64,000 nucleotides of DNA from Saccharothrix deserti (GTDB lineage Bacteria > Actinomycetota > Actinomycetes > Mycobacteriales > Pseudonocardiaceae): positions 62,001 to 126,000 of the forward strand of contig NZ_VKAB01000031.1 of assembly GCF_009769385.1 (NCBI RefSeq), written 5' to 3'. Below the pieces are notes generated by a model. The model was given only the letters and a program-made list of their open reading frames with translations. It did no database searches and was not told the origin of the DNA. This document shows, piece by piece, positions 41,831 through 50,752 of this stretch (positions are counted from its first letter, which is position 1; each line of letters begins with the position of its first letter). Position numbers and translations under genes: made by a program.

Positions 41831-42481
41831 ATGTCCTACGTGCTCTCCGTCAACATCGGCTCACGCGTCGAGTTCGACCAGGCCTCCGTCGGCCACACCG
41901 GTATCGGCAAGCGCCCCGTGCACGGCCCCGTGGAGGTCCGCTCGCCGGGTCGGCACGGCAGCGGGGTCGCCGGCGACCACATCTCCGACGCGCGCCACCA
42001 CGGCGGCGAGGACCAGGCCGTCTACGCCTACGCACGAGAAGACCTGGACGAGTGGTCGGTGGAACTGGGCCGCGATCTCCGGCCCGGACTGTTCGGGGAG
42101 AACCTGACCACTGTGGGCATCGACGTGTCCGGCGCGCGCATCGGCGAACGCTGGCGGATCGGCGGGGTGCTGCTCCAGGCGACGAACCCGCGCGTCCCGT
42201 GCCGGACGTTCGCCGGCGTGTTGGAAGAACGCGGGTGGGTGAAGACGTTCACCCGGCGCGGGCTGCCGGGCACGTACTTCCGGGTCCTGGAGCCGGGAAC
42301 CATCACGGCGGGTGACGAGATCGTCATCGAGCACCGGCCGGACCACGACGTCACGGTGGCGATGGCCTTCCGGGCCGTCACCTCGCAGCCCGAGCTGCTG
42401 CCGGGCCTGACCGCGGCGGGCGAGGACCTGCCCGAGGACCTTCGGCGCCGGGTCGAACGGCGGACGTCCGACCCGGCGTAG
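41831..42481 (+). CDS. MOSC domain protein
   Basis: A 216-residue soluble protein of the YiiM type. It has the G-x-x-G-I-G-K-x-P-V opening loop, D-H-I-S-D-A-R-H-H-G-G-E-D-Q-A-V-Y-A-Y, F-G-E-N-L-T and the conserved cysteine in R-V-P-C-R-T-F-A-G, the residue that carries sulfur or touches the molybdenum ligand in MOSC proteins. YiiM relatives act in molybdenum-cofactor-dependent reduction of N-hydroxylated bases. ATG 41831 is chosen by homology of M-S-Y-V-L-S-V-N. It stands alone, converging with paaZ 12 bp away. Confidence 0.9.
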   Translation: MSYVLSVNIGSRVEFDQASVGHTGIGKRPVHGPVEVRSPGRHGSGVAGDHISDARHHGGEDQAVYAYAREDLDEWSVELGRDLRPGLFGENLTTVGIDVSGARIGERWRIGGVLLQATNPRVPCRTFAGVLEERGWVKTFTRRGLPGTYFRVLEPGTITAGDEIVIEHRPDHDVTVAMAFRAVTSQPELLPGLTAAGEDLPEDLRRRVERRTSDPA

Positions 42482-42493
42482 CCCGCTTCGTCC

Positions 42494-44518
42494 CTACTGC
42501 TTGGCCACCAGCGTGAGCACGTCGTACCTGGCCACCGACTCGCCCTTCTGGTTGACCAGGTCGGCGTCCCACCGGACCTCGCCGTAGTCCTGGTCCTCGC
42601 GCGGCGTGATCTGCTTCGCGGTCAACGTCACGGTCAGCTCGTCGCCGGGGAACGTCGGCGTGAGGAACCGCAGGTTGTCCAGGCCGTAGTTGGCCAGCAC
42701 CGGCCCCGGCTCGGGCGAGACGAACAGGCCCGCCGCGAACGACACGACCAGGTACCCGTGCGCGACCCGACCGCCGAAGAACGGGTTCGCCGCCGCGGCC
42801 TCCTCGTCCATGTGCGCGTAGAACGTGTCGCCGGTGAACTCGGCGAAGTGCTCGATGTCCTCCAGCGTCACGGTCCGCGGCCCGGCGACGACCGTGTCGC
42901 CGATCCTCAGCTCCCGCAACGACTTGCGGAACGGGTGCACGTCCGACTCGGTGCGCGGCGCGCCCGCGACCCACCGCCCGGTGACCGCGCTCAACATCCT
43001 CGGGCTCGCCTGGACCGCCGTGCGCTGCATGTGGTGCAGCACGCCGCGGATGCCGCCCATCTCCTCGCCACCGCCCGCGCGGCCCGGTCCACCGTGGACC
43101 AGCGCCGGGAGCGGCGAGCCGTGGCCGGTGGACTCCTTGGCGTCGTCGCGGTCGAGCACCAGCACCCGGCCGTGCCACGGGGACACGCCCAGCACGACGT
43201 CGCGCGCGAAGTCCGCGTCGTGCGTGACGACCGAGCCGACCAGGCTGCCCGCGCCCCGTGCGGCCAACTCGACCGCGTGCCCGACGTCGTTGTAGGCCAT
43301 CAGCGTGGACACCGGCCCGAACGCCTCGACCTGGTGCGGCTGGGCGTGGTCCGGGTCGGCCTTGAGCAGCACGGGCGACAGGAACGCGCCGCGCTCGGCG
43401 TCGGCGTCCACCACGTCGACGTGGTCGAGCGAGCCGTAGACGACCTCGCCGACCTCCAGCAGCGCCTTCAGCGACCGCCGGACCTCCTCGCGCTGCTCCA
43501 GCCCGGCCAGCGCCCCCATCCGCACGCTCTCGTTGGCGGGGTTGCCGATCACGACCTTCGCCAGGCGCGCGTTCGCGGCGTCCGCGACGGCGTCCACAAG
43601 GGACGCGGGGACCAGGGCGCGCCGGATCGCGGTGCACTTCTGGCCCGCCTTGACCGTCATCTCGCTGACGAGCTGCTTGACGAACAGGTCGAACTCGGGC
43701 GTGCCCTCGACCGCGTCCGGGCCGAGGATCGAGCAGTTCAGCGAGTCGGCCTCGGCGTTGAAGCGCACGCTGTTGCGCACCACGGTCGGGTGGGTGCGCA
43801 GCACCTGGGCGGTGGAGGCGGACCCGGTGAAGCCGACCAGGTCCTGCCCGGTCAGGTGGTCCAGCAGGTCGCCCGCGCCGCCGGTGACCAGTTGCAGCGA
43901 GCCTTCCGGCAGCAGGTCCGCGGCGAGCATCAGCTCGACCAGCTTCTCGGTGATGTAGGCGGTCTGGGAGGCGGGCTTGATCAGGGACGGCACGCCCGCG
44001 ATGAACGCGGGGGCGAACTTCTCCAGCGGGCCCCACATGGGGAAGTTGAAGGCGTTGATCTGCACCGCGACGCCCAGCAGCGGTGTGGCGATGTGCTGGC
44101 CGACGAACGTGCCGCCGCGGCTGAGCGGCTCGACCGCGCCGTCCACGTAGACGGTGTCGTTGGGCAGTTCGCGCTTGGCCTTGCTCGCGTAGCCGAACAG
44201 CACGCCGATGCCGCCGTCCACGTCGATCAGGGAGTCCGTCCTGGTGGCGCCCGACCGGGCGGACAGGGCGTACAGCTCCTCGCGGTGTTCCCGCAGGTGT
44301 GAGGCCATGGCCTTGAGCAGGGCCGCCCGCTGGTGGAACGTCAGCTCCCGCAGCGCCGGTCCGCCGACCCGCCTGCCGTGGTCCAGGGCCGCCGCCATGT
44401 CGATCCCCTGCGACGAGATCCGGGCGATCTCCTCACCGGTCACCGCGTCGTGCAGCGGCGCGCCCTCGGCGGACGAGGCGTGCCAGCGACCGGACACGTA
44501 GCTGCGCAGCATGGACAT
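42494..44518 (-). CDS. paaZ: PaaZ-type bifunctional aldehyde dehydrogenase/enoyl-CoA hydratase
   Basis: A 674-residue fusion starting at ATG 44518 with AGGAGG upstream. Residues 1-520 are an aldehyde dehydrogenase: I-N-A-F-N-F-P near 155, G-F-T-G-S-A-S near 235, catalytic Cys in A-G-Q-K-C-T-A near 293 and E-A-F-G-P-V near 400. Residues about 535-670 are a MaoC-type hot-dog hydratase (F-A-E-F-T-G-D-T-F-Y-A-H and A-H-G-Y-L-V). In phenylacetate catabolism PaaZ opens the oxepin ring by hydrolysis and oxidises the semialdehyde. Length matches the family. No other paa gene is nearby, so it works with genes elsewhere. Confidence 0.93.
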   Translation of the reverse strand: MSMLRSYVSGRWHASSAEGAPLHDAVTGEEIARISSQGIDMAAALDHGRRVGGPALRELTFHQRAALLKAMASHLREHREELYALSARSGATRTDSLIDVDGGIGVLFGYASKAKRELPNDTVYVDGAVEPLSRGGTFVGQHIATPLLGVAVQINAFNFPMWGPLEKFAPAFIAGVPSLIKPASQTAYITEKLVELMLAADLLPEGSLQLVTGGAGDLLDHLTGQDLVGFTGSASTAQVLRTHPTVVRNSVRFNAEADSLNCSILGPDAVEGTPEFDLFVKQLVSEMTVKAGQKCTAIRRALVPASLVDAVADAANARLAKVVIGNPANESVRMGALAGLEQREEVRRSLKALLEVGEVVYGSLDHVDVVDADAERGAFLSPVLLKADPDHAQPHQVEAFGPVSTLMAYNDVGHAVELAARGAGSLVGSVVTHDADFARDVVLGVSPWHGRVLVLDRDDAKESTGHGSPLPALVHGGPGRAGGGEEMGGIRGVLHHMQRTAVQASPRMLSAVTGRWVAGAPRTESDVHPFRKSLRELRIGDTVVAGPRTVTLEDIEHFAEFTGDTFYAHMDEEAAAANPFFGGRVAHGYLVVSFAAGLFVSPEPGPVLANYGLDNLRFLTPTFPGDELTVTLTAKQITPREDQDYGEVRWDADLVNQKGESVARYDVLTLVAKQ

Positions 44519-44687
44519 CGCGTGTCGACCTCCTTGTCGGGCCGGTGGGTGTCCCGGCATGACCCGACAGTAGAGCCTCCCGACTTTCATCGTGGCTTGA
44601 TTGAAGCGGTGCGGCACTTCGGCCCGGCAACCCGCCCGCCGGCGGCCCAGCCGGAATGCCGCGCCCCCGGACGTCGTTGACCTTGTC

Positions 44688-45656
44688 GTGAGGCTTTCCG
44701 TGCTGGACCGGTCGCGGGTGCGCGCCGGTCACAGCCATCCCGAGGCACTGCGCGACACGGTGGCGTTCGCCCGCCAGGCGGAACAGCTCGGCTACCACCG
44801 CTTCTGGGTGTCCGAGCACCACGGCGTGCCGGGCGTGGCCGGCTCCGCGCCGACCGTGCTGGCCGCCGCCGTGGCCGCCGCGACCTCCCGGATCAGGGTC
44901 GGCACCGGCGGCGTGATGCTGCCCAACCACCAGCCACTGGTCGTGGCCGAGCAGTTCGGGGTGCTGGAATCGTTGTTCCCCGGCCGCATCGACATGGGTC
45001 TGGGCCGTTCGGTCGGCTTCATCGAGGCCGTCCGCAAGGCGCTGGGGCACGACAAGGAGGACGCCGCCGAGTTCGGCCCGAGGCTCGCCGAACTGCTGGG
45101 CTACTTCACCGGCGACCAGGCGGTGCGCGGCTACCCGGCGCACGGCCTGCGCGTGTCACCGTTCGTCCTGGCCACCGGCGCCGGAGCCCGGGTGGCCGCG
45201 GCCCACGGCGTCCCGCTCGTCATCGGCGCGTTCCGGGGCGAGGACGCCATGATCGACGCCATCACCGCCTACCGCGACCGGTTCCGCCCCTCGACCTGGG
45301 CGGCGGACCCGTACGTGGTGATCTCCTCGACCGTCGCCGTCGCGGACACCACCGAGGACGCCTGGCGACTCCTGGTACCGGAGGCGTGGTCGATGGCCTA
45401 CTCGCGCACGAGAGGCGAGTTCCCGCCGCTCCGCTCGCCCGACGACATCCTCGCCCAGCCCATGACCGACCGTGAGCGCACGCTGTTCGAGCAGTCGTTG
45501 CAGGGCCACGTCTTCGGCACACCGCCGGAAGTCGCCAAGGCCCTCGACGCCCTGGTCGACCGCACCGGCGCGGACGAGGTCCTGGTCACGACGAGCACCC
45601 ACGACCGGGCCGCGATGCTCGACTCGTACCGCCTACTGGCCGGGCTGTACCTGTAG
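44688..45656 (+). CDS. Luciferase-like flavin monooxygenase (MsnO8 group)
   Basis: A 322-residue TIM-barrel protein of the bacterial luciferase superfamily: L-S-V-L-D-R-S at the start, F-W-V-S-E-H-H-G near 43, I-R-V-G-T-G-G-V-M-L-P-N-H near 78 and G-L-G-R-S-V-G near 105. It uses reduced flavin and O2 to oxidise an unknown substrate. GTG 44688 is chosen so that the protein starts at the first strand, as in relatives. It diverges from paaZ over 169 bp. Its stop lies in a duplicated 17-bp unit shared with the convergent PAC2 gene. Confidence 0.85.
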   Translation: MRLSVLDRSRVRAGHSHPEALRDTVAFARQAEQLGYHRFWVSEHHGVPGVAGSAPTVLAAAVAAATSRIRVGTGGVMLPNHQPLVVAEQFGVLESLFPGRIDMGLGRSVGFIEAVRKALGHDKEDAAEFGPRLAELLGYFTGDQAVRGYPAHGLRVSPFVLATGAGARVAAAHGVPLVIGAFRGEDAMIDAITAYRDRFRPSTWAADPYVVISSTVAVADTTEDAWRLLVPEAWSMAYSRTRGEFPPLRSPDDILAQPMTDRERTLFEQSLQGHVFGTPPEVAKALDALVDRTGADEVLVTTSTHDRAAMLDSYRLLAGLYL

Positions 45657-45681
45657 CGGCTCAGTACCTGTAGCGGCTCAG
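45648..45681. repeat. Exact 17-bp tandem duplication across two convergent stops
   Basis: TACCTGTAGCGGCTCAG occurs at 45648-45664 and again, directly adjoining and identical, at 45665-45681. The luciferase-like gene stops at TAG in copy 1 and the PAC2 gene at TCA (minus-strand TGA) in copy 2. Confidence 0.95.
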
Positions 45682-46577
45682 TGATCGCGTTGCTGCTCGG
45701 CCAGGAAGCGCTCGAACTCCGCGCCGAGCTCGTCCGCGCTGGGCAACGGCTGGTCCTCGGCCACCAGCAGGTTCTCCGAGGCCTCGGTGAACGCGTCGTA
45801 CTGCCGCTCCAGTGCCTCGACCACCTGCGCGACCTCCGACGACTCCGCCACCTGACGGGCGATCTCGGCGTCCGTCCGCCGCGAGGCCTCGTTCAGGGCG
45901 GCGGCCTGGATCACCAGACCCGTCGACTTCGTCAACGCCTGGAGCAGACCCAACGCGGCGGCCGGGTAGGTGCCCTGCGCGAGGTAGTGCGGGACGTACG
46001 CGGCGAGACCCATGGCGTCGTGACCGGCCTCCCCGAGCCGCAGCTCCAGCAGCGCCGACAGGTTGCCCGGCACCTGCACCCGGCTGAACGGCGAGCCCTC
46101 CATGACCAGCTCGGGCCTGGTGGCGTGCGAGATCACCGACAGCTTCCGGGTGTGCGGCACGCCCATCGGGATGCCGTGGAAGCTGATGGCGAGCCGAAGC
46201 TGCCACCGCTCGACCAGCGACCGCACCGCCTGGGTCACCGCCTCCCACCGGCGATCCGGCTCGGGGCCGGTCATCAGCAGGAACGGGGTGCCCACCGCGT
46301 CGTGCAGCAGGTGGACGACCAGCTCGGGCGCGTCGTAGTGCTCCCACCGGTCCGTGGCGTAGGTCATGGTCGGCCGCCGGGCGCGGTAGTCGATCAGCTC
46401 GTCGATGTCGAACCGCGCGATCACCCGATGCTCGTGCACCTCCAGCAGGTGCGCGACCAGCACCGATCCCGCCGCACCGGCGTCCATGAAGCCGTCGAAG
46501 TGGTGCAACAGCACCGCTCCGCTCAGGTCCGGGACGTCGGAGTCGACCTCGTACAGATCCTCCGGGTCCAGCGCCAC
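45678..46577 (-). CDS. PAC2 family protein
   Basis: A 299-residue protein starting at GTG 46577, chosen for the GGGGAGG site 6 bases upstream; a TTG at 46592 is possible. It has the PAC2 opening L-L-H-H-F-D-G-F-M-D-A-G-A-A-G, I-D-Y-R-A-R-R-P near 70 and G-I-P-M-G-V-P-H-T-R near 140, followed by helical C-terminal residues with Glu/Arg. PAC2 proteins are relatives of eukaryotic proteasome assembly chaperones and are widespread in actinobacteria near proteasome functions, but no proteasome gene is present here. Its stop lies in the 17-bp duplication. Confidence 0.88.
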   Translation of the reverse strand: MALDPEDLYEVDSDVPDLSGAVLLHHFDGFMDAGAAGSVLVAHLLEVHEHRVIARFDIDELIDYRARRPTMTYATDRWEHYDAPELVVHLLHDAVGTPFLLMTGPEPDRRWEAVTQAVRSLVERWQLRLAISFHGIPMGVPHTRKLSVISHATRPELVMEGSPFSRVQVPGNLSALLELRLGEAGHDAMGLAAYVPHYLAQGTYPAAALGLLQALTKSTGLVIQAAALNEASRRTDAEIARQVAESSEVAQVVEALERQYDAFTEASENLLVAEDQPLPSADELGAEFERFLAEQQRDH

Positions 46578-46596
46578 CTCGTGCCTCCCCAAGTGC

Positions 46597-47541
46597 TCAC
46601 ATGCCAGTCCTCCTTTCCGTCAACGTCGACCGACCGCTGATCCATTCCCCGATCCCGTCGAGCATCCTGGCCAGGCCGAATTCGAAGAGCGTGTCCAGCC
46701 TCAGGTCCAGGTCGGCGCCCACCGCCCGGCTGAACATCGGGAACCTGCCGGTGGCGGCGATGTCCAGCAGGGCCGGCGCCTGCTGGTCCACCCACTCGTC
46801 CCCGGTGATCCCGGTGTGCTGCCGCTGTTCGGCTTCCGGCTCGATGTTGACCGCGACACCTCGCACGAAGCCGAACATGGTCACCGCGGCGTGCATCCTC
46901 TCCTCCAGGCTCAGCCCCTTCCCGTCGAGTGCGCTCAACACCCACTCGGTGTGCGCAACCGCGCTGGGCAGCAGTTGCGGCCTGGTCATCGACATCGCCG
47001 GCGCGAGCCACGGGTGCTCCTGGAACAGCCTCCACTGCAACCTCGCGGAAACCTCCAGTCGCTCCCGCCAGGCCTGTGGCGAATTCCGCGGCGCCGGGTC
47101 CGGCAACTCCTCCTCCCTCAACACGTGGTCGATCATCCGCAGGACCAGTTCGTCCTTGTTCTCGACGTGCCGGTACAACGACATGGTCGCCACGCCCAGC
47201 TGTGACGCCACCCGCCGCATCGACAACCCGTCGAGCCCTTCCGCGTCGGCGACGCGGACCGCCGCGAGGACCAGCCGCTCGCCGGTCAGGTCGGTCTCCT
47301 GCGCGCGCGGTCGCGCAGCTTCCCCACCCTCCGACGACACGACCGTGCCCACCCCGGCCACGGAGCGCACGAAGCCCTCGGTCCGCAAGGTGACCAGCAC
47401 CTTGGTCGCCGTGGCCATCGCGACGCCCCAGTTGACGGTGATCTCGCGCGTCGAGGGCACCCGATCACCGGGGCGCAGTTCGCCCGACTCGATCCGATCA
47501 CGGATTTCGCGCGCTATCCGCTGGTAGATCGCGTCAGTCAT
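46597..47541 (-). CDS. GntR-TetR fusion transcriptional regulator
   Basis: A 314-residue protein with two different DNA-binding domains. Residues 1-70 form a GntR winged helix (E-I-R-D-R-I-E-S-G-E-L-R-P-G-D-R-V-P-S-T-R-E). Residues about 90-140 are a TetR helix-turn-helix (L-S-M-R-R-V-A-S-Q-L-G-V-A-T-M-S-L-Y-R-H-V), and a TetR_C-type ligand-binding domain follows to the end. Such fusions are known in actinomycetes as drug- or substrate-responsive repressors. It diverges from the FAD monooxygenase and ABC exporter genes with 92 bp between, so it probably represses them. Confidence 0.9.
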   Translation of the reverse strand: MTDAIYQRIAREIRDRIESGELRPGDRVPSTREITVNWGVAMATATKVLVTLRTEGFVRSVAGVGTVVSSEGGEAARPRAQETDLTGERLVLAAVRVADAEGLDGLSMRRVASQLGVATMSLYRHVENKDELVLRMIDHVLREEELPDPAPRNSPQAWRERLEVSARLQWRLFQEHPWLAPAMSMTRPQLLPSAVAHTEWVLSALDGKGLSLEERMHAAVTMFGFVRGVAVNIEPEAEQRQHTGITGDEWVDQQAPALLDIAATGRFPMFSRAVGADLDLRLDTLFEFGLARMLDGIGEWISGRSTLTERRTGM

Positions 47542-47558
47542 GCCCGCCTCCTCGAATG

Positions 47559-47632
47559 TAGTGCACCGGAGTCTAGCGCACTAGTGCACCATCGAGTGAT
47601 TGACCAGGTAGTACAGACATGTACGTTGTACA
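47559..47632. promoter_or_regulatory. Operator-like repeats between the GntR-TetR and monooxygenase genes
   Basis: TAGTGCACC occurs twice (about 47559 and 47582) as direct copies, the second inside the perfect palindrome GCACTAGTGC. TGTAC-GTT-GTACA at 47620-47632 ends one base before the monooxygenase ATG. Two different site types fit a regulator with two DNA-binding domains (inference). Confidence 0.5.
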
Positions 47633-47633
47633 C

Positions 47634-48840
47634 ATGAACACCGTATTGATCTCCGGCGCCAGCATCGCCGGCCCCGCCCTGGCCTACTGGCTGCACCACC
47701 ACGGGTTCACCCCGACCGTCGTCGAGCGGGCGCCCGCGCCCCGGCCCGGCGGCCAAGCGGTCGACCTGCGCGGCACGGCCCGCGAAGTCGCCGAGCGGAT
47801 GGGCATACTCGCCGAAGTGCGCGCCGCTCACACGGGCGCGCGGGGCATGGCGTTCGTGAACGCTGAAGGCAAGCGCACCTCGACCATGGCGTCCGACACG
47901 ATGGGCGACTCGGGCGGCGTGATCGCCGAGCTGGAGATCCTGCGGGGCCATCTGGTCCGCATCCTCCACGAGGCGACCGCGACCGGGGTCGAGTACGTCT
48001 TCGACGACGGCATCACCTCGCTCACCGAGACCGAGCACGGTGTGGAGGCGACCTTCGAGCGCGGCGAGCCCCGCACCTTCGACCTCGTGATCGGCGCGGA
48101 CGGGCTGCACTCCAAGGTGCGGTCGCCGGCGTTCGGCCCGGAGTCGGAGTTCGCGCACGACCTCGGCGCCTACATCTCCACCTTCGGCACCACCCAGCGC
48201 GAAGACCTCGACGGCCGGCAGCTGATGCACACCGCGCCCGGTCGCACCACCGGCATCTACCCCACGCCGGGAGGCCGGGCCAAGGCGATGTTCGTGTTCG
48301 CCTCGCCCCCGGTGGAGCACGACCGGCGTGACACCGCGCGGCAGCGCGAGCTGATCGCCACCACGTTCGCGGGCGACGGCTGGGAGGTGCCCCGGCTGCT
48401 CGACGGCATGCGTGACGCGCCCGATTTCTACTTCGACCGGCTCCGCCAGATCCGGATGGACACGTGGTCGTCCGGTCGGATCGCCCTGCTGGGCGACGCG
48501 GCCTTCTGCGCGTCACCGATGGCGGGCAACGGCACCAGCATGGCGCTGGTCGGCGCGTACGTCCTCGCGGGCGAGCTGGCCACCGCGCCGGACCACCGGA
48601 CCGCGTTCAGACGTTACGAGGAGGAGATGCGCGAGTACGTGGCGCGGTGCCAGAAGTTCGCGCTGAGCGGGGTCGACAGCCATGATGCCGAAGTCGCGGA
48701 TGTTCACCCGCATGCGCGATTTCAGCCTGCGCGTCCTGCCGCACATCCCGGGCGCGATGAAGTTGTTCGGCGATCTCCAGAAGATCTCGAACACGGTGAC
48801 GCTGAAGGACTACGCTCCCCGGAGCTTGACCTCCAGCTGA
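47634..48840 (+). pseudogene. FAD-dependent monooxygenase with 3' frameshift
   Basis: Residues 1-345 form an intact PHBH/TetX-type flavoprotein: N-terminal G-A-S-I-A-G-P-A-L dinucleotide motif, D-L-V-I-G-A-D-G-L-H-S near 155 and L-L-G-D-A-A-F-C near 287. After G-V-D-S near base 48680 the frame becomes low-quality and runs on to 48905, into the ABC gene. Removing one C there restores M-M-P-K-S-R-M-F-T-R-M-R-D-F and ends at 48840 with T-L-K-D-Y-A-P-R-S, the usual end of this family. So a one-base insertion is inferred. It might still fold, since only the last helices are lost. It probably hydroxylates a drug-like compound. Confidence 0.75.
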
Positions 48841-48862
48841 CTCCAGGTCTTACGTTCCGGGC

Positions 48863-50737
48863 ATGGACATGGAAACCACCGCCTGGATGTCGCTGTACCA
48901 CGTGACGAACGCGCAGAACGACAAGCGGCCGTTCTCGGTCGCCACCCTCCGCCGCATCTGGGCGTTCGCGAACCCGCACCGGGCGCGGCTCTTCCAGTAC
49001 CTCGCGCTGAGCGTGGTGGTGGCGGTGCTGGCGGTGGTGACGCCGGTCCTCGCGGGCCGGATCGTGGACGCGATCGTCAACGGCTCGACGTACGAGGTGG
49101 TACTCGGTCTGGCGGGCGTCATCGCGGGCATCGCGATCGTCGAGGCGGCGTTGGGCCTGGTGACGCGGTGGCTGTCGGCGAGAATCGGCGAAGACCTGAT
49201 CCTGGACCTGCGGACCACGGTCTTCGACCACGTGCAGCGGATGCCGATCGCGTTCTTCACCCGCACCCGGACCGGGGCGCTGGTGAGCCGGCTCAACAAC
49301 GACGTGATCGGCGCGCAGCGGGCGTTCAGCGACACCCTGTCCAGCGTGGCGGGCAACCTGGTCACGCTGGTGCTGACGCTGGTGGTGATGATCGGCCTGT
49401 CGTGGCAGATCACGCTGCTCGCGCTGGTGCTGCTGCCGGTGTTCGTGGTGCCGGCGCGGCGGATGGGTTCCCGTCTGGCGAGGCTGGAGCGCGAGGCGGC
49501 CAACCACAACGCGACGATGAGCACGCAGATGACCGAGCGGTTCTCGGCGCCGGGCGCGACGCTGGTGAAGCTGTTCGGCCGGCCCGCGCACGAGTCGTCC
49601 GAGTTCGCGGAGCGGGCGCGGCGGGTGCGGGACATCGGGGTGCGCACGGCGATGGTGCAGACCGTGTTCCTCACCGCGCTGACGCTGGTGTCGGCGCTGG
49701 CGTTGGCCGTGGTGTACGGGCTGGGCGGGTTCTACGCGCTGCGCGGTGAGCTGGACCCGGGTTCGGTGGTGGCGCTGGCGTTGCTGTTGACCAGGCTGTA
49801 CGCCCCGCTCACGGCGCTGGCCAGCGCGCGGGTCGAGGTGATGAGCGCGCTGGTGAGCTTCGAGCGGGTCTTCGAGGTGCTCGACCTGAAGCCGTTGATC
49901 ACCGAGAGGCCCGGTGCGCGGTCGGTGCCGGACGGCCCGGTGTCGGTGGAGTTCGAGAACGTCCGGTTCGCCTACCCGTCCGCGGACAAGGTGTCCCTGG
50001 CGTCGTTGGAAGAGGTCGCGGTGCTCGACAGCCGCGGTGGAGTGGAGGTGTTGCACGACATTTCGTTCCGGGCCGAACCGGGCCAGGTGGTGGCGCTGGT
50101 CGGCTCGTCGGGCGCGGGGAAGTCCACGATCGCCTCACTGCTGCCCCGGCTGTACGACGTGGACTCGGGCACCGTGCGCCTGTCCGGCGTGGACGTCCGC
50201 GACCTGTCGGCCGACTCGGTCCGCGAGGTGCTGGGCATGGTGACGCAGGACGGCCACCTGTTCCACGAGTCGATCCGGTCGAACCTGCTGCTCGCGCAGC
50301 CGTCGGCGACCGAGGAGGAGCTGTGGGAGGTGCTGGGCCGGGCACGGCTGGCGGACCTGGTCGAGTCGCTGCCGGACGGGCTGGACACGGTGGTGGGCGA
50401 GCGCGGCTACCGGTTGTCCGGTGGTGAGCGGCAGCGGTTGACGATCGCCCGGCTGCTGCTGGCGAAGCCGCGCGTGGTGATCCTGGACGAGGCCACCGCG
50501 CACCTGGACTCCACGTCGGAGGCCGCGGTGCAGGCCGCGTTGGGTGAGGCGCTGGCCGGGCGGACGGCGGTGGTCATCGCGCACCGGCTGTCGACGATCC
50601 GGGCGGCCGACCTGATCCTGGTGGTGGAGGCCGGCCGGGTGGTGGAACGCGGCACCCACACCGACCTGCTCGCCGCGGGCGGGCGTTACGAGGAGCTGTA
50701 CCGGACCCAATTCGCGGAGGAGGCGCGAACGTCATAG
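48863..50737 (+). CDS. ABC transporter, fused membrane and ATPase domains (exporter)
   Basis: A 624-residue half-transporter. Six membrane helices lie at about 40-320. The ATPase domain has Walker A G-S-S-G-A-G-K-S near 418, Q-loop V-T-Q-D-G-H, signature L-S-G-G-E-R-Q-R near 517, Walker B V-V-I-L-D-E-A-T and the H-loop I-A-H-R-L-S. It would act as a homodimeric multidrug/lipid-type exporter. It starts 22 bp after the restored end of the monooxygenase gene and is probably in its operon under the GntR-TetR regulator, an arrangement suggesting inactivation plus efflux of the same compound. Confidence 0.93.
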   Translation: MDMETTAWMSLYHVTNAQNDKRPFSVATLRRIWAFANPHRARLFQYLALSVVVAVLAVVTPVLAGRIVDAIVNGSTYEVVLGLAGVIAGIAIVEAALGLVTRWLSARIGEDLILDLRTTVFDHVQRMPIAFFTRTRTGALVSRLNNDVIGAQRAFSDTLSSVAGNLVTLVLTLVVMIGLSWQITLLALVLLPVFVVPARRMGSRLARLEREAANHNATMSTQMTERFSAPGATLVKLFGRPAHESSEFAERARRVRDIGVRTAMVQTVFLTALTLVSALALAVVYGLGGFYALRGELDPGSVVALALLLTRLYAPLTALASARVEVMSALVSFERVFEVLDLKPLITERPGARSVPDGPVSVEFENVRFAYPSADKVSLASLEEVAVLDSRGGVEVLHDISFRAEPGQVVALVGSSGAGKSTIASLLPRLYDVDSGTVRLSGVDVRDLSADSVREVLGMVTQDGHLFHESIRSNLLLAQPSATEEELWEVLGRARLADLVESLPDGLDTVVGERGYRLSGGERQRLTIARLLLAKPRVVILDEATAHLDSTSEAAVQAALGEALAGRTAVVIAHRLSTIRAADLILVVEAGRVVERGTHTDLLAAGGRYEELYRTQFAEEARTS

Positions 50738-50752
50738 AGCACAATCGTGGTC

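Noticed and set aside
44540..44620. CTTTCAT/ATTGAAG near-palindrome ahead of paaZ as a PaaR operator
   Set aside because: The arms mismatch and I could not match a known PaaR consensus.
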